From Platynereis dumerilii (lineage: Eukaryota > Annelida > Polychaeta > Phyllodocida > Nereididae), in the NCBI GenBank assembly GCA_026936325.1, contig JAPTHN010000019.1:8892253-8956252 (forward strand): 64,000 bases of DNA, written 5' to 3'. Of the stretch, positions 1 through 11,520 are shown one piece after another. The notes beneath the pieces were generated by a model. That model saw nothing but the letters and a program-made list of their open reading frames with translations. It was not told where the DNA came from and made no database searches. Both the position numbers and the translations under genes were made by a program. Position 1 is the stretch's first letter. Each line of letters opens with the position of its first letter.

Positions 1-792
1 ACATGAAGTTCAATCCAAGTGATAATATATCTGTGACAACCAAGGCCAATATTACATGTTTTTGCTTTAAGAAAATATACTTCAGAGGAAAACGGACGGC
101 CATGACACGTTCAGCTGACATGAGAACCAGATTCCAAATTGACATCATCAGGAATGTGTAATAGGCCACTGAAAAAGAAGATTTGTAAAACATCAAAAGT
201 TGTTCTGTTAATTCATGATATTTTTGGCTACTACTTACCATAGAACCACAAATTTTTTTTGACAACAAAGATTGCCGCACTGGGATCTGGCAAATACTTT
301 GGTAGCTATCATTCTGCGGGAAGAAAATGTATATAATAGACAGTGACACCATGACTGTTTCATGTGAGATGTGCAAGAATATTTTTTGGTCACTGTTCTG
401 CAAGTCAATTGAACTACAATATATATTAGGTACTTACCATAGGAATAAAGAATACGGCATAAAAATGCATCAATGAAATAAATCCCAAATACACTGTATC
501 TCGGAATTATAATTTGTCCAATTAAGGTAATACAAACAGCTGTGTCAAATATAGATTGGTGTTTAACTAAAGTCATAGTCACTGGCTGTAAATGGCCTTT
601 ATTATTATGAAGTACCACTAAGATCAAGATATTACCAATAATACCTATAGCCAAAAGAATTAGTTGCAATCCATCAAATATATCAACATTAAAAGAAATT
701 CCAGCGTCATTTTGGCTAGAGTTAATAAATTCATGATGCCCAGTCAGGTTTTCATTGTCAGTGTAGGTGTAACCATTTGTGAAGGTTGTCAT
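1..792 (-). CDS. Rhodopsin-like (class A) GPCR, partial at window edge
   Basis: Two exons on the minus strand: exon 1 is 792 to 438 and exon 2 starts at 168 and runs off the left edge. Exon 1 opens at the first Met. Its N terminus is short with NLT and NSS sequons, TM1 carries GNILIL (Asn about residue 54, N1.50), TM2 carries HQSIFD (Asp about 83, D2.50), and the TM3 cysteine is in FLCRIL (about 112). The donor GTAAGTA follows codon position 1, so the intron (169-437) is phase 1. Exon 2 follows a pyrimidine-rich CAG and gives a TM3 end with SAERVMAVRFPLKY, the family version of the DRY region. Length and intron position match the plus-strand genes at 4748 and 12939. Seen: motifs, splice signals, paralogy. 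Known: class A fold and plasma-membrane signalling. The ligand is unknown. The longer open frame through 235 is intron read-through. Confidence 0.85.
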
Positions 793-1773
793 ATTGCAGC
801 TTCAATCAACAGGCTCAGACATTTATTTATTTAATTTTAATTATTGCATGGAAAGGCTAATATATTAAGCCAAACAGTCTCTATCCTCTTGAAAGAATCT
901 GATCTTCTCCAAAATCAAATGACTTTTACTTATTGCAAAGCAGAAATAAATCCGATCATCGTATTCTTAAGTTAAGAGTGCGCAGCAAATTCGCATTGCC
1001 ATTTTCAATTGCAAGTCTGCGTGTGCAGGAGAGAAGTCCGAACCAAACCAGTATTAACCTCAGCATTATTAGGCATAATATATTCCATGTGAAAACTATT
1101 TACAAAAGAGCTGAAACCACACAGTATATCATTACTGCAACGTTGTATTCCTTTCAGATCACTGTAAAACAGGAACAGCTCAATATTTTGTGATGAAATG
1201 CTGCTACAGACGTATGCTTCCTCATTGAGTAAATAACACAACATCACCTTTTATTGACATTGATTTAGTTTGTTGTTCTTCTATTTGAACAGGTAATGCA
1301 CTTCTTGCTTATTCTGGACAAAGTCAAATAACAACCATATCAAAAATGCAATCTATTTGCGCCTCGATGTCATTATAAATTCGGACTCAGAGTGAATGAA
1401 AAGATGTTATGATGAATTATTGGTGTTAAATTCAGTAAAATACTTCAGATATAAACGAGGCTGCTCGGTGCATGGCTGCTCTCCTGAAGGTCCTTGCCCT
1501 GCAGAGGATCCACCCGGGCAGTGAATGAAAAATATTTTCATTGGAGTAACTGGATTTCATCTGAATGAGACATTAAGATGTCAGCACCCTGTTTCAGTGT
1601 CTATGGCAGTAAAAGATCTGTCATAAATGAGAAACATGATGAAGACTCCCACTCTCTCGATCATCTTGTCAATCAACCAGAACAGGGTTTAGAATGTTAC
1701 ATTTACAACATAAGAATCATCTAAATCTAGATGTTCAGGGGAGGGTTTGGCATGAAGTTTTGTTTGTTCTTGT
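793..1773. other. Intergenic, nothing recognised
   Basis: AT-rich DNA between the minus-strand GPCR start and the inverted repeat at 1774. The two short open frames near 933-1247 overlap on opposite strands and match nothing I know. The promoter of the minus-strand receptor should lie here, but no TATA box or initiator could be assigned. Confidence 0.4.
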
Positions 1774-2746
1774 TATTACAGATCTCGTATAAGTGTGCCA
1801 TGTTCCATGTGAATATATGCCCAGATGATGTCAGTATTGCAATACTGACATCACTATTGGCACTCCAAGCTTGAGAAATGATTCCAACTGCTACCAACAA
1901 GTCAGGCTTATGGGCTGTCTAAGTGTGAATGACAATTGATTAATCTGCATTCATTGGTATGGTTGTTTGATTCAGTTGGAGCAGGTGAAACTGATATGTT
2001 TGAGCCACTTGCTTGATCCATCATGGACATTCATGGTGTCCTGTTGTGAAATTTCTCCTTGAGGGGCAGCACCTTGTGGCTTTTCAGCCTTTTAGGTGAG
2101 ATCTGCACCAAAGAAACTGTTCAGAATTTATGACTGGAATGGGGATGATGGGGAGATTTTTCGGAGGTGAATGTCGTGGTATTGCATGGGCATACCAGAG
2201 GACGAGAAATGGGGGGGGGGGGGGGGGTTGCGCCCTAAAAAATTGGGAAAAGGCCAGACAAGGAGGCTAAGAATTCGATCATCAAATAAACATTATTGGA
2301 AATCAGTGATAAGGATGCCCCCAAGCAAAACTCCCCTCCTCCCTTAGGTCTTAAATTGTGAATGGCTCCTGAGTATATTATTTTTGCCAAGACAGAGCAG
2401 CACATGATAACCTCTCAGACCAACAAATGAATGTGAGAGTGAATGAATTTGTTTTGTTGTAAAAGTGCTAAAACTGATAGCAGTAATACACAAAATCCAT
2501 GCATTATATATAGCTGGATATTGTAACTTTTGGATTTATTCAAAACATCAAACTGAATAATCAATGTTGAGCAACAATATAACAGCTTTTGTGTGAATTT
2601 GTAATGGTGTGATCAGTATGGGTTCCAAGTGACACAGCTGAAACTGCGAACATACCAACTGTGAAATCATTATGCTGATACTGACATCACAAGAGCACTG
2701 TGGCAGTTGAAAAGAACATGGCACACTAATACGAGATCTGTAATAA
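1774..2746. repeat. Imperfect inverted repeat (probable old foldback element)
   Basis: The stretch at 1774-1840 (beginning ATTACAGATCTCGTATAAGT) recurs inverted at about 2680-2746. Similarity thins out toward the centre. The interior holds a 17-base G run at 2211-2227 and no credible gene. A diverged foldback or MITE is the simplest reading. No target duplication was found. Confidence 0.5.
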
Positions 2747-3627
2747 AAGTAGGTGCAATTACCTGTAACCCTTATTAAATCATACAGGAATGGGTTGAAT
2801 TTCCTAAAACTGATTCTCCCACAATCCAAACAATTCGGGTAAACTTTCATGTGCTATCTGCTGTATGCTACGCAGTTATATTATAAGTGTCTGCTTATAA
2901 TATGAAGCCCAGTCCTGTCATTAGACAACATCCACTGGAGTGGATCTTCAAACAAATTGAATGAGTTCTGTATCATTGTGATTGGAAAAATGAGAGATTT
3001 CAGTGATTAAAAACTTTTAATTCATCCCACGACAGGCCTGATGACAGTCACAGTTTGCCTTGTCACTCGGCCTGCAGGTGGACTCCAGTCGGCATATTGC
3101 AATGCCATGCCCTCTGGTGTCCAACTGCATAATGCTTGTGCAGGTCTTGCGCATCTGTTTGATGAAAATTGTACAGTTGGTTACACTAATTTTACTTAAT
3201 AATGTAAATAGTTGAACTCTCCAAATGTTCTTATAGCTGGTCAATTTTAATCAGATGCAAAGTGAATGCAGTAAGAAGCCCTTCTCACAACATGCTCGGT
3301 TAGTTACAGCTGACGAATTACAAGTGCTCAAATAATTGCATTGGCTTGTTCCTGGTGAGGTCATATCCCTATCAAAGCCATGTTATTCTCTATGTGTCAT
3401 ATTCATTTTGTGAGGTCAGATCCTATATGTTAATGCTATCAGAACAAGTCATCTACTAAGTCGAAGGACTCACCACTGAGGTTAACTAAAGTTACTCAGT
3501 CATAAATTGACAGTTCATTTCAATGCAATGGGTCATGCCCAGCTGTTGTTGGATCATTAGCGGCCGAAAACAGATGAATATCAGCACTCATATTTCTTTG
3601 ACTGTAAGTTGTTGGCTAATGGCTAAT
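2747..3627. other. Intergenic, nothing recognised
   Basis: No gene, RNA or clear repeat seen. The open frame at 3017-3244 has no recognisable motif. Confidence 0.4.
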
Positions 3628-3889
3628 CATAGAAATACATAGAAGGGACGTGAGGCTCTGGCAGATGAAGCAACCAAATCCACCATCTTGGAACTGCCCT
3701 GAATATTGGCACAATGGACCGTGACGTCACCAATAACTGTGATGTCACTTATAACAATGGCATGACGTCACATCATAATAAGTCTATTGTGACGTCATGT
3801 CTCAGGGCAGTTCCAATATGGCGGATTTGATGATCTCATCTTGAGGTGGCATCATACAGCCTCATGTCCATTTTCTATGTATTTCTATG
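3628..3889. mobile_element. Short MITE with CRE-like motifs
   Basis: The ends are inverted copies: CATAGAAATACATAGAA on the left and TTCTATGTATTTCTATG on the right. A second inverted pair lies inside (GGAACTGCCCTGA and TCAGGGCAGTTCC). The 262-bp unit has no coding capacity. It contains three TGACGTCA octamers plus a TGATGTCA, the consensus bound by CREB/ATF proteins. It lies about 0.9 kb upstream of the GPCR at 4748. The superfamily is unassigned because no clear target duplication was seen. Confidence 0.7.
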
Positions 3890-4018
3890 TGGCCAATCTA
3901 CAAAGATCTCTAATAACAATCACTTTTTATAAGTTTGCTGTACCATTCAGAAGGAGCTGAACAAGAGTGTTTACCTGTCATATAAACAGTGGCATATATC
4001 ATGAATGAGTTGAAAGGA

Positions 4019-4366
4019 TTGTTGTTTGACTCAATGAAAGAACAAACAAAAGAAGAGCATTTCAAATATTGTTGTTTGACTCAATGAAAGAACAAACAAA
4101 AGAAGAGCATTTCAAATATTGTTGTTTGACTCAATGAAAGAACAAACAAAAGAAGAGCATTTCAAATATTGTTGTTTGACTCAATGAAAGAACAAACAAA
4201 AGAAGAGCATTTCAAATATTGTTGTTTGACTCAATGAAAGAACAAACAAAAGAAGAGCATTTCAAATATTGTTGTTTGACTCAATGAAAGAACAAACAAA
4301 AGAAGAGCATTTCAAATATTGTTGTTTGACTCAATGAAAGAACAAACAAAAGAAGAGCATTTCAAA
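4019..4366. repeat. Perfect 50-bp tandem array, 7 copies
   Basis: A 50-bp unit (start ATTGTTGTTTGACTCAATGA) repeats about seven times with no difference visible; TCAATGAAAG recurs at 4031, 4081, 4131, 4181, 4231, 4281 and 4331. Complete homogeneity points to recent expansion or ongoing homogenisation. It ends about 380 bp before the receptor start codon at 4748. Confidence 0.95.
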
Positions 4367-4747
4367 CATGATCGCCTCTCATCCTGAAATGCATGTTCCT
4401 GTTTGGCAGGAATCTGTAAACATTCAATTGAGATATTGCAATGTTTAGTTTCAATGCAGAAATTGTTTCAGCTTCAACCAGGTGTGTTCGACTTCACCGT
4501 TGTGTCTTTATCATTGGTCTCACCGATCACCTGCAAAATCACAGTGTCTTTGTCTAGAGCTCTCAGTTAATGGATTATAGTACTATATGCATCAGTCACT
4601 GCCAATTTGAGATGGATCCGCAGATTTGGTTTTGCGCAAAAATGATGATCTCTTTGAAAGGATGCAGAGTACTCTGCCAGAGTCATGAACTAGAGCAAAA
4701 TTTGTGGAAGTGAAAAGGATTGGATATGTAATTTATGCACCATCAAA

Positions 4748-6124
4748 ATGACAATGTGTGGATATGTTGAGACTGACACCTACACAGAGAGTGCAACAAC
4801 TGACTTCAGTGAATTTATGAACACTAGTGACAACGCCATTGGACTTTCAATTGAAGTCAGTGTGTTTGATGGATTGCAAATAGTTCTTTTGGCCATTGGT
4901 ATGATTGGCAACATCTTGATCCTTGTGGCACTCCACAGTAGCAAAGGCCAGTTGCAGCCGGTGACAATGACTTTAGTGAAACACCAATCTGTATTTGATG
5001 CAGCTGTCTGTATGTCTCTGATTGGATATAAAATCATTCCCAAATTCATGATATCTGGGATTTACTATGTTGATGTCTTTTTGTGCCATATTTTCCGCCC
5101 CTTTGGTAAGTAACTCAAACAAACTGTACTTGCTTTATCGGCAACTAGAGTGTCAAAACCGATGATGGATAAAAAAAAAAAGAAAAAAAAGTTAAACAGT
5201 TTCAGAGACATGACAAAGAATGTAAAGTAGTCTTTAGATGTGATATTTGATGTGCATGGCTACTGTAACATGTGTACCATACATCATAACTACTTCTTGT
5301 TATATTCAATTTCATGAAAAAAAATGGAAATAGCCTGATGATTGACATGTACAATTATAACTTATTTGTGGATAGAGATACCCAGCCCATTACCAGATGA
5401 ATTTATGATATAATCTTGAATCTATATTTATGATTGATCTTATTTAGTATTTACAATTTGTATATTGTTATTTTTTTCAGTGCTATACTATATATTTCTC
5501 TTCAGTTCAGTGTGGAATCTGGTCCTCGTGTCCACTGAACGTATGATAGCTGTCCGCTTTCCCCTTAAGTACATTTTGCTAAAGCAGAAACACGCAATAT
5601 CTGCCTTGGTGATCGTTGATGTGTTATCCATTGGATTGAATGGGATGTGCATCTTCATGTATCAGTTAAGAGACGATGGACTTTGCATAAATTCTCAGAA
5701 TGTCCGAGTGCTTCAATTTTTAAAAATGACGTCATATGTCTTCATCACATGGATTTATTTCATCCCCTGTATAATTTTGATTTGCATGTACTCAATCATA
5801 CTGTACAGCTTTAGAAGAAGAATGAATAACTCTGAACTGGGACAATCCTCAGTCATTTCCACTGCAAATTCGAAAGCTACCAAATCATTTGTTTACATCA
5901 CGATACTATTCATTGGATGCTACAGTCTCGATAACATATACTTCTTTCTTTATCTGTTGGGAAAACGTCAAACGATTTCAACTAAAATATCACACTTTTT
6001 GATGTCACTCAACTCTTCACTAAATCCAGTCATATATTTTATGAAAATGGACTTTATGAAAGATGCCTTGCTTCGTATCGTCAAGTGTAAAGGAAGACAA
6101 GAAACTCACATCACTAACGCTTAA
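4748..6124 (+). CDS. Rhodopsin-like (class A) GPCR, orphan, two exons
   Basis: Join 4748-5105 and 5481-6124, giving about 333 residues. Exon 1 ends at CTTTG before GTAAGT and exon 2 follows TTTTTTTCAG, a phase-1 intron inside TM3. The start at 4748 sits in CAAAATGAC, and two other genes in the window have matching N termini. Landmarks: TM1 GNILIL with Asn about 55; TM2 HQSVFD with Asp about 84; TM3 Cys about 113; ERMIAVRF at about 139-146 in place of DRY; TM6 GCYSLD at about 265-270 where most class A receptors have CWxP; TM7 NPVIY at about 301-305; a short C-tail. Intracellular loop 3 holds NNSELGQSSVISTANSKATK, almost unchanged among paralogues. Known: class A receptors couple to G proteins at the plasma membrane. 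Ligand and partner cannot be inferred. Confidence 0.92.
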
Positions 6125-6314
6125 TATTCTTGAAGTATTTGAGTAATGCTGTCATTGGTAGGAGCTCTCCTCTCATCCTCTCAGTTCAGATAGTCAACTT
6201 TTAATACCACAGAGGATTCAGAACATAAATGCCAACTTTCCTTACTGACACATGTTCTTCAGGGAAGTTTCATTGCCACCAGTGTCAGTTAGGAAAGTAG
6301 TTGGCATATCTGCC

Positions 6315-6590
6315 CGCAAATTCCAAAGCAACCAAGTAATTCATTTACATAAGTATGCTTTTCATAGGATGCTACAGTCCGGATAATGTGTAAGTAAATT
6401 TACTTCTTCTTATATGTAATGGATAAGCCGGATTATAGTGCATCCCCAGTATCACCCTTTTTGATGTCACTCAACTTATGGCTAAATCCGCTGATATGTT
6501 TCATCAAAATGGACTTCATGAAGGATGCCTTGCTTCATATGATCAAATGCAACGGCGAAAAAGTAAATCAAATCAGTAATGCTTGGTATT
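6315..6590 (+). pseudogene. GPCR fragment (TM6-TM7 of a duplicated copy)
   Basis: Starting at 6315, GCAAATTCCAAAGCAACCAA matches the loop-3/TM6 part of exon 2 of the upstream receptor, and 6460-6590 encodes the TM7 block (SLNLWLNPLICF, KMDFMKDALL). The TM6 part carries an in-frame stop after NSKATK. Sequence between TM6 and TM7 is altered, and the normal stop codon is lost so the frame runs on into unrelated DNA. No exon 1 or TM1-TM5 region lies in front. A dead partial duplicate of the neighbouring gene. Confidence 0.85.
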
Positions 6591-7140
6591 ATTTAAAAAC
6601 TTTGACTAAAGCATGTTTCTCAGAGTCTAAGGGTTGCAGAGGGGTGTGTGCCCCCTATGTGGATCCTGTACCCCCCTCTGGACCCAAGTGCCACCCTTTT
6701 GAATCTTGTGGTCTCTCCAGAATACCGTAAAAGTGCTGTGAATGTAACTCTGAAAATTGCATGCCCTTCCAGGTACATGTAACCCCCGCCCTACCCACAC
6801 AAAACTCCCTGTTATGACACTGACTTCCATTTTGAAATCTCCTTTGTTTGTTCCCCGGATTTGTTAGTTGGCAGTTTACACAATGAAGCAATGTAGGCCT
6901 ATTACCTGGTCAAACAACAAACTTTTAGAATGTCAAATATTTACCACTACAAGTTTTTACAACAAGAAGTAACATTAAAAGGTTTGTATTTAGCTTAAGA
7001 AGGCACCTGCACAGAGTCCACACATACACTTCGCCGGGCGCCTGGACAAAAGGTGGAGTGTGTTGATTACAGCTCATTTTGTAGCTAACAGTTTTCATTT
7101 CTCCTTTGCTGATCATATCATAACATGACCCTCTGCTCCA
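6591..7140. repeat. Segmental duplicate of 12110-12830
   Basis: The sequence after the GPCR scrap resembles that after the decayed copy at 11476-12110. Shared stretches include CATGTTTCTCAG, AATGAAGCAATG, a GATCAAACAAC-like block and CATTTTCATTGAGA, in the same order with differing gaps. The GPCR copies therefore duplicated together with flanking DNA. Confidence 0.6.
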
Positions 7141-7289
7141 TTTTGGATGAAATCATATTATGAATTTATCTGTGTGCATTTTCATTGAGATAACTCGGCT
7201 TAAAGGTAATTTTGCATCAGTTATGACTTACATGCACAAGGAAGTGACTTAGTTGGGCAGATCAGAGGGGTACACCTGCACCCGTCTGA

Positions 7290-7480
7290 ATATTTAACGG
7301 GACCACGTTTTTTGGTGCCCTAATAATGTCCTTTTAACAAAAAGCCAGTGTTAACAGGACTATCACTGTCCCATGGGGTTTTTACGGCGGCCATTTTGAA
7401 TTGAAGTTGACGGCAGAAAAACGTCTCTTAGAAATTACAAGTTTAATTATCTCATTAACTATTCAAGCTACATTCACAAA
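7290..7480. repeat. Dispersed repeat, related to 43375-43535
   Basis: The block with ATGGGGTTTTTACGGCGGCC and AATTGAAGTTGACGGCA resembles 43435-43480 (ATGGGGTTTCTACAGTGGGC, AATTGAAGTTGACAGCA). In both places a ~200-bp tandem repeat follows, so this looks like part of one larger composite repeat family. No coding potential seen. Confidence 0.55.
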
Positions 7481-8207
7481 TGGCACATCTATTTATATGT
7501 TTTTGGACATGCAGAATCTGAAAATGACCTTAATTTCTTTCTAAATTGTAAATATCACCCCATTATGGCGATATATTTGCAAAAAATTGCATTTATTAAA
7601 TATTTCACCTTAGTTCAGTTTATTCTACATCAGCCAGTTAACCAGTAGCTCTGTGTGATGATCATATTTGACAAGCACTGAATACAAGCTTTCAAATGAG
7701 GTATAATATGTCTAAAAGAGATGATTATTTGATGAGCTGTGGTATTTCAAAGATTTTCATTTGTGATTCTGTGATCATTTAGCAGCATGGGCGGGGTAGA
7801 ACTACTAGTCAGGTTGCAAGAGAGGTTGCCTAGCACCCTCTGGTATAGTTAATGGCACCCGATTTATGAATGCCAAATATTGTCTGGAAACATATTTTAG
7901 ATGCTCCTGTTGCCAATTATTGTTCCATGGTGTTTTTCTGGTGGCTATTTTGGATTAACCTCTAAAATTTTTAAACGTGTAGTTTTAGCATTATTGTCGC
8001 TTTCTGTGTTAAAGCAGCCATTGCTCTATAATAGCTTATGCCAGTGACGAAAATTAAACACAAAATTAAAGTTAAAAAGCTAGGGAGTTACTATTTGAAA
8101 TGGTGTAAATAGTATGCTTGTAAGATGCTTGACAATGCTTGATGTTATAAAAATAATTAAACTCTTCCTCCCTGGGTAGAAAATTTCTTTGTGAGCATAA
8201 ACGTGTC
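7481..8207. other. No gene recognised
   Basis: AT-rich sequence between the dispersed repeat and the tandem array. No gene or clear repeat seen. Confidence 0.4.
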
Positions 8208-9195
8208 TCATAATTCATTTAATTTAATTTTTTTTAAATGAGTAACCCTAGAAAAACATGTCAAACCCAAAGTTGCATAGCCTTTGATGTCAACTACCAT
8301 CTGGCACATTAATTTTCTTGTTACTACAATTGTCAACCCTTCCAAAGCTAAATAAATGTTTGCTGTCGGTGTCATAAATCTCCTCAGAAACATAAAATCC
8401 ACCCATTTATTTTCAATTTTACCTATCCTAATCACTAGATGACTCATCCCTGACCTACCAAATGGATAGCCCTTGGTGTCACCTTTCTCTTAACCCTATC
8501 ACTGCTATCAGCGTGCCTCGGCGGCCCAACGTCGGCCCAAAGCCGGTCTGATGCTGCTGACGCTTGACCGCCGAGGCACGCTGACAGGGTTGGCACCTTG
8601 CTTTCCTTTTCACCACAATTGTCTACCCTACCAAAGCAAAATAAATGTTGCTGTCTGGGTCGAAAATCTCCTGTGAAACACCAAAATCTCGCACAGATTT
8701 TCATTTCCACCCATCCTAATCACCCGATAACTCATTCCTAAGCAACCAAATGGATGAGGATTGATAGCCCGTAATGTCATCTTTCATTTGGCATCTTGGT
8801 TTCCTTGTTACTGTAATTGCCAGCCCTCCAAAAGCAAACTAAATGTTACATCCTGGTCAAAAAAATCTCATCGGAAACACAAAATCCTCCCATGTGTTTT
8901 AATTTTCACCTATCCTAATCACCAGATAACTTATAATGAACCATCCAAATGAATGTGGTTGGATTGCTCTGATGGCAGCTTTCATTTTTCACCTTGGTTT
9001 CCTTGTTTATACAATTGCCAGCCCACCAAAAGCAAAATAAATGTTATGTCCTGTTCGAAAAAATCTCCTCGGAAACACAAAATAATCCCTTGTATTTTGA
9101 TTTCTACCTATCCTAATTACTAGATAATTTATTCCTTACCATACCAAGTAGATGTGGATGGATTGCTCTGATGGCAGCTTTCATTTGGCACCTTT
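8208..9195. repeat. ~200-bp tandem repeat (about five diverged units)
   Basis: Units carry the ordered landmarks TTTCATTTGGCACCTTGGTT, TTGTTACTACAATTGTCA, CCAAAAGCAAAATAAATGTT, TCGGAAACACAAAATCC and CACCTATCCTAATCACTAGA. Unit starts lie near 8270, 8465, 8760, 8960 and 9160. The same unit builds both arms of the foldback at 43547-48480. A 100-bp hairpin interrupts the second unit, and the palindrome at 9196 cuts off the last. Confidence 0.85.
8491..8591. mobile_element. 100-bp GC-rich hairpin insertion
   Basis: Inverted ends: CAGCGTGCCTCGGCGG at 8509-8524 and CCGCCGAGGCACGCTG at 8568-8583, flanked by AACCCTATC and its partner AGGGTT. It is far more GC- and CpG-rich than its surroundings. It splits a unit of the ~200-bp tandem repeat, whose sequence resumes with GGCACCTTG, so it is an insertion. 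Probably a tiny MITE of unassigned family. Confidence 0.75.
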
Positions 9196-10654
9196 GTCCC
9201 CCTTCCTTTTTTGCTTATAATTTGTAAGATAATTTCTTTTGGCCAAAACTAGTTAAACAGTACTGATCCTAATATAAACAAGTATCAATGTCCCGAAAAT
9301 TATTCAAGTGCGACCATTTCCTGTTCACTTTTGACCTTGTTTATCACATTTAGGGATGTTTTTAAAATGGCCCCATACCCACAATGTATCGCATCTCACC
9401 AAAAAGATTGGGGTGTCCTTTCGAAGAGTGTGACATAGAGCCCTAGAAAAACAAAAAAAAATTGGCACTTCTGCTTTATTTTTGATAGCTACAGATCACC
9501 TTCAAGATGTGCGACATTGTGTGTTTCATACAGCAAAGGAAATGACTTATGTTATTCAGCTTTGAATTGAGATATTTTAATGAAAATTTTACATGACATG
9601 ACCAGAGGCATCTCGGAAATGCCAATGCTTTTTACAAATCAAAATATCAAAAGAACACCCTTTTTAGAATTTTTTATGCAAAAATTAAAAATATTTAAAT
9701 TGAGATTCATTAGCACACCATTCAGAAGCAAATTAAACATTTATTGATAGTGTGAAATATTCCTAATTGCCATACATCAGCATTGATTTGCAGCATATTT
9801 AGGTGAAATGGTTCAAGTGCATAAAGTTGTGAGGTCTTTAATGGCAGAAAATATAAAGTCATTCCAGATATTTTTTCCACCAGATGGCAGTTTAGTCTAT
9901 CAGAGGTCCTGATGCTAATGGTTGAACATGGGATCAACATTAATTCAACTCCAAGACTTTACTGCCGCCTACTGGAATAACAGTTTGAGTGATTTTAATT
10001 GTTGTCATCAAAAATCTTATGATTTTCGCGGCCTGGGTCACGGTAGTCAACCATCTTATCTATCAATGCTGAAGTATGGAAATTCTAAATATTTAACCCT
10101 ATCAATAAATGTTTAATTTGCTTCTGAAGGATGTGGTTAAGAATCTCAATTTAAATTTTTGAATTTTTGCATAAAAAAATACAAAAATGGGTGTTCTTTT
10201 TGATATTTTGATTTGAAAAAGCTTAGGCATTTCCGAGATGCCTCTGGTCATGTCATGTAAGATTTTCATTATAATATCTTAATTCAAAGCTGAATAACAT
10301 GATCATCATTTCCGTCGCTGTATGAAACACACAATGTCGCACATCTGGAAGGTGATCTGTAGCTATCAAAAATAAAGCAGAAGTGCCAATTTTTTTTGTT
10401 TTTCTAGGGCTCTATGTCACACTCTTCGAAAGGACACCCCAATCTTTTTGGTGAGATGCGATACATTGTGGGTATGGGGCCATTTTAAAAACATCCCCAA
10501 ATGTGATAAACAAGGTCAAAAGTGAAAAGGAAATGGTCGCACTTGAATAATTTTTGGCACATTGATACTTGTTTATAATAGGATCAGTACTGTTTAACTA
10601 GTTTTGACCGAAAAAAATTATCTTACAAATTATAAGCAAAAAAGGAAGGGGGAC
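9196..10654. mobile_element. 1.46-kb palindromic foldback element
   Basis: The two halves are near-complete inverted copies meeting near 9930. The outer ends are GTCCCCCTTCC (left) and GGAAGGGGGAC (right). Paired inner landmarks include AACTAGTTAAACAGTACTGA, GCATCTCACCAAAAAGATTG, GTCACACTCTTCGAAAGGAC, TTCCGAGATGCCTCTGGTCA and ATAAATGTTTAATTTGCTTC. The open frames at 9722-9940 and 9922-10116 are by-products near the centre and match nothing known. It is inserted in the ~200-bp tandem repeat. No duplication could be fixed, so the superfamily is open. Confidence 0.85.
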
Positions 10655-11340
10655 GTTTTTTTTTTGTTCAGTGTATTTCATCCATATGGTAAGTATACAC
10701 TGGATGCACTTATACATGTATATTTGTTGCTATACATTGGGTACTCTTGTGGATACATTGTGTAATCTTATGCAACCATTGCCATCTTATATTACATCCT
10801 TATGTGCATTTATTGAGCTATAAGTTCCCTGGAGGGGAGAGGACATATATCATCAACCTAAAGCAGAATTGGCCTAAGACAGACATTTTTGCTCCATGGT
10901 CCTACAGGTAGGCCCATATCCTAGGGCTCATGTAGAGAAAACTTGGGGCTCCTAGATTGATATCAAAGTCCTTGTCATATTTACGAGGAATCCAAGTGCT
11001 TTCCATGCTGTTTGTATGTGTTTACAGAAATTTGGACACTTTTGTATTATGTAGACCATTCATCATCACATTGAGACAGTGATGCAGAGTTGAATTGGCT
11101 GCCAGATTGTGATGCTCCAATTGCAGGGCTATGCCAGAACTGTGATACCTTGTTGAGGCTCTGATCATTCTATCCATGCGATTACAGTTCAATACTTAAC
11201 CTTGATAAAAACTTGGATTCCTCGTCAATATGACAAGGACTGTAATGCATCCATGATTAACCTGTGTATGATCAATTAATTAAAGATACTGTCAGTTATC
11301 TTGAACATCACCATAGGTGTATCAGTGCCTAAAAAATGAA
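10655..11340. repeat. Intergenic with a short inverted repeat
   Basis: A 29-bp sequence at 10969-10997 (core TTTACGAGGAATCCAAGT) recurs inverted at 11211-11239. The arms are about 215 bp apart, perhaps a small old MITE. No exon 1 homologous to the receptors was found here, although the exon-2 copy at 11476 would need one. Confidence 0.5.
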
Positions 11341-11368
11341 GTGTTTATTATATTTTCATTATTTCTCA

Positions 11369-11520
11369 GTGCCTTATTACACATTTGTCATTTGTTCAGC
11401 TTGGCAATTTTAACATTGCCAGAGATGTATCAGTGACTAGAAAATGAAGTCTTTTTTTTTTTAATTCTTTTTCAGTGCCAGATTACACATTTGTCATTTG
11501 TTCGGTTTGGAATCTCGCCT
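11369..11520 (+). repeat. Duplicated splice acceptor and exon-2 start
   Basis: TTTCTCAG then TGCCTTATTACACATTTG (from 11369) is followed about 107 bp later by TTTTTCAG then TGCCAGATTACACATTTG (from 11476). The downstream copy continues as the receptor-like exon. The upstream copy diverges after about 40 bp. A local tandem duplication of the intron end and exon start. Confidence 0.75.

Noticed and set aside
235-437. C-terminal extension of the first GPCR exon
   Set aside because: A good GTAAGTA donor at 437-431 and an acceptor before 168 show this is intron.
4019-4366. Regular perfect repeats that could suggest a CRISPR array
   Set aside because: The units abut with no spacers and the context is an animal genome. 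It is a minisatellite.
6419-6730. A separate 103-residue receptor-like protein
   Set aside because: Only the TM7 block is homologous; the rest is read-through past the lost stop of a GPCR scrap.
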